Shown here: positions 62,220 through 64,000 of the stretch, one piece after another
How the letters are laid out: every line of letters begins with the position of its first letter
Numbering within the stretch: position 1 is the first letter of the stretch
Source of the DNA: Vibrio metoecus
GTDB lineage: Bacteria > Pseudomonadota > Gammaproteobacteria > Enterobacterales > Vibrionaceae
Length of the DNA stretch: 64,000 bases
Assembly (NCBI RefSeq): GCF_000696385.1
Contig: NZ_JJMN01000045.1
Coordinates: forward strand, 248,001-312,000
Direction of reading: 5' to 3'
Notes under the pieces: model-generated
Database searches by the model: none
What the model was told of the DNA's origin: nothing
The model's input: only the letters and a program-made list of their open reading frames with translations
Program-made: the position numbers and the translations under genes

Positions 62220-62863
62220 ATGCAAAGCTTTGAAATTGCCATTTTTCTTCAATTTTTCCTCGGCTTAGTCGCTGCGGTAAACCCTGTGGGTATCATGCCT
62301 GTTTTCGTCTCTCTGACCGGTCATATGACGCTGGAAGAGAAGAAAAAACAAAACCGCAGCAACGGCTAATATTGCTGTTGCCATCATTTTGATCATTGCG
62401 CTACTAGCAGGGCAAATGATGCTCGACTTGTTCAGTATCTCTCTAGACTCCTTCCGTGTGGCCGGCGGTTTACTACTGCTCAGCATCGCTTTTTCGATGA
62501 TGAGCGGTAAGCTCGGTGAAGATAAACAGAACAAACAAGAAAAATCGGAATACATTAGCCGTAGAACAAATTGCGGTTGTTCCTTTAGCTATGCCACTAA
62601 TGGCGGGGCCTGGTGCGATTAGCTCGACGATTGTGTATGGTTCACGCTACCCAAATATGCTAGATACTTTCGGGATTGTCTTGACGATTGTGGCATTCAG
62701 CTTTTGTTCTTGGTTGCTGTTCCGTTCTGCCCCATATATTGTGAGATTGCTTGGACAAACTGGGATCAACGTGATCACCCGTATCATGGGTCTCATCCTT
62801 GGCGCATTGGGTATTGAATTTATCGCTAACGGGCTGCGCAACCTGTTTCCAGGTTTAGCTTAA
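62220..62863 (+). pseudogene. ychE: MarC-family membrane protein (YchE-like), two frameshifts
   Basis: Six-helix inner-membrane protein of the MarC family; function unsettled. The start MQSFEIAIFLQFFLGLVAAV with NPVGIMPVF matches YchE. The frame ends after KKKQNRSNG; the second frame carries IIALLAGQMMLDLF to EDKQNKQEKSE; the third carries LAVEQIAVVPLAMPLMAGPG to LRNLFPGLA. The first break is at about 62357-62362 (CGCAGCAACGGC, net +1); the second is an extra T at 62551, whose removal gives EKSETLAVEQIAVV. Corrected length about 213. Divergent from adhE, as in E. coli. Confidence 0.87.
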
Positions 62864-62880
62864 CTTAGCGAAGAACAGAT

Positions 62881-62907
62881 AAAAAAAGCGCCCATCGGCG
62901 CTTTTTT
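62881..62907. terminator. Bidirectional terminator between marC and asd
   Basis: AAAAAAGCGCC and GGCGCTTTTTT form an 11-bp stem around CATC. It serves both convergent genes. Confidence 0.9.
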
Positions 62908-62938
62908 ATTAAGATTTGATGCGAAGTACACAGGAAAA

Positions 62939-64000
62939 TTACTTCTCAGCCAAGATGATACGCAGAGTACGACGTAGTGGTTCTGCCGCCCCCCACAGTA
63001 ATTGATCACCGACGGTAAAGGCATTCAGGAAGTCATCCCCCATCGCCATCTTACGTAGGCGCCCAACAGGAACCGATAAGGTTCCAGTGACTTTCGCGGG
63101 GGTGAGTTCACGTGCAGTAATATCACGTTCATTAGGGATCACTTTCACCCAATCATTATGAGTCGCAATCATTTCTTCGATTTCATCAAGCGGAATATTC
63201 TGTTTCAGCTTGATGGTCAAAGCTTGAGAATGGCAACGCATTGCACCGATACGTACACAAGTACCATCAATGGGGACGGGCGAATGTTGCAAACCAAGAA
63301 TTTTGTTGGCTTCAACCCCCGCTTTCCATTCTTCTTTGCTTTGGCCGTTATCACGCTTCACATCGATCCAAGGAATCAATGATCCCGCCAACGGCACGCC
63401 GAAGTTATCGGTTGGGAAAGAGGCAGAACGCATGGTCTCTGCCACTTTTTTATCAATATCCAGTATAGAACTTGCAGGGTTCGCCAACTCTGAGCTCACC
63501 GCATCATTAATGACGCCCATTTGCGAAATTAACTCACGCATATTCTGTGCGCCAGCACCGGAGGCCGCTTGGTATGTCATGGCACTCATCCACTCAACCA
63601 AGCCACGTTCGTACAAACCACCCAAAGCCATCAACATTAAACTCACGGTGCAGTTACCGCCAACGAAAGTTTTGGTGCCGTGGTGAATACCGTGCAGAAT
63701 TTGTTTTAGGTTGACCGGATCTAGTGTGATGATCGCATCTTTATCCATACGCAAAGTAGAAGCGGCATCAATCCAATATCCCTTCCAACCAGCTTGGCGT
63801 AATGCTGGGTACACTTTTTCGGTATAGCTACCACCTTGGCAAGTAATAACGGCGTCTAGCTGTTTTAGGCTCTCAATATCAAACGCATCCTGTAGCATCC
63901 CCGCCTCTTTACCAAAGTTCGGGGCAGGAACACCAATTTGCGATGTACTGAAAAAAACGGGCTCAATCAGATCAAAATCGCGTTCTTCTACCATGCGTTG
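62939..64000 (-). CDS. asd: Aspartate-semialdehyde dehydrogenase, 5' end cut by window edge
   Basis: Reduces aspartyl phosphate to the semialdehyde, the branch point for lysine/diaminopimelate, methionine and threonine. The visible 353 residues begin [17 protein letters not shown], so about 19 N-terminal residues with the NADP-binding GWRGMVGS lie beyond the edge. The catalytic cysteine is in [16 protein letters not shown] and the histidine in [14 protein letters not shown]. It ends LRIILAEK. The frame is open through the end of the window. Confidence 0.96.
   Translation of the reverse strand, partial: QRMVEERDFDLIEPVFFSTSQIGVPAPNFGKEAGMLQDAFDIESLKQLDAVITCQGGSYTEKVYPALRQAGWKGYWIDAASTLRMDKDAIITLDPVNLKQILHGIHHGTKTFVGGNCTVSLMLMALGGLYERGLVEWMSAMTYQAASGAGAQNMRELISQMGVINDAVSSELANPASSILDIDKKVAETMRSASFPTDNFGVPLAGSLIPWIDVKRDNGQSKEEWKAGVEANKILGLQHSPVPIDGTCVRIGAMRCHSQALTIKLKQNIPLDEIEEMIATHNDWVKVIPNERDITARELTPAKVTGTLSVPVGRLRKMAMGDDFLNAFTVGDQLLWGAAEPLRRTLRIILAEK

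Overview
The window is a stretch of Vibrio chromosome, almost certainly Vibrio cholerae or a very close relative (recognised from memory of the proteins and gene order, not from a search). The proteins are strongly gammaproteobacterial. The block yceF | yceD-rpmF-plsX-fabHDG-acpP-fabF-pabC-mltG-tmk-holB-tatD-ptsG has the same order as in Escherichia coli, while rhombosortase, the MetP/MetS-type importer and several outer-membrane proteins are Vibrio-like. Almost every base belongs to housekeeping or core metabolic genes. I see no tRNA, rRNA, prophage, transposase, integron or CRISPR array.

Layout. 1-1068: 3' part of menF. 1283-4617: alaA, yfbR and dgt. 4611-5774: divergent tapT-like and rhombosortase genes. 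5897-13660: a mostly minus-strand run with rnd, fadD, an alpha/beta hydrolase, slp, a small unknown, tsaB, yoaA and a second small unknown. 13918-16845: purU and fadH, convergent. 17075-20058: sppA and ansA. 20155-27366: yeaC, a lipoprotein, msrB, gapA, yeaD, an outer-membrane barrel, rlmA and a ChaN-like lipoprotein behind a Fur box. 27509-29114: small unknown and small enzyme genes. 29168-34490: cheV, mlc, pykA, a patatin phospholipase and a 29-residue YnhF-like membrane peptide. 34627-37703: two outer-membrane proteins flanking an NSS transporter with its 30-residue small subunit. 37982-50396: ptsG and the 13-gene minus-strand fatty-acid/DNA-metabolism block. 50547-57748: maf (yceF), rluC, rne with its long leader, and a SulP transporter. 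57866-64000: an EamA exporter, adhE, marC and partial asd.

How the genes fit together. yceD to pabC supply the acyl carrier protein, malonyl- and acyl-transfer and elongation enzymes for fatty acids, and the start of phospholipid synthesis (plsX); fadD and fadH degrade fatty acids. ptsG, its repressor mlc, gapA, yeaD, pykA and adhE cover glucose uptake, glycolysis and fermentation. tmk, holB, dgt, yfbR, rnd, rne and rluC handle nucleotides and RNA.

The most striking property of this sequence is technical. Eight genes (yfbR, dgt, fadH, tatD, fabG, fabH, plsX, marC) have a broken reading frame, and fadD has a scrambled C-terminal catalytic motif. Nearly every break is most simply explained by one to a few extra bases, often in homopolymers. 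Because fabG is essential in the enteric bacteria where it has been tested, most of these are probably consensus errors of the assembly rather than real mutations. I found no convincing undescribed multigene system. The best leads for new biology are small: a nested hairpin after yeaD, a duplicated PEMAMGKV motif in the RNase E tail, and a few small unknown proteins.
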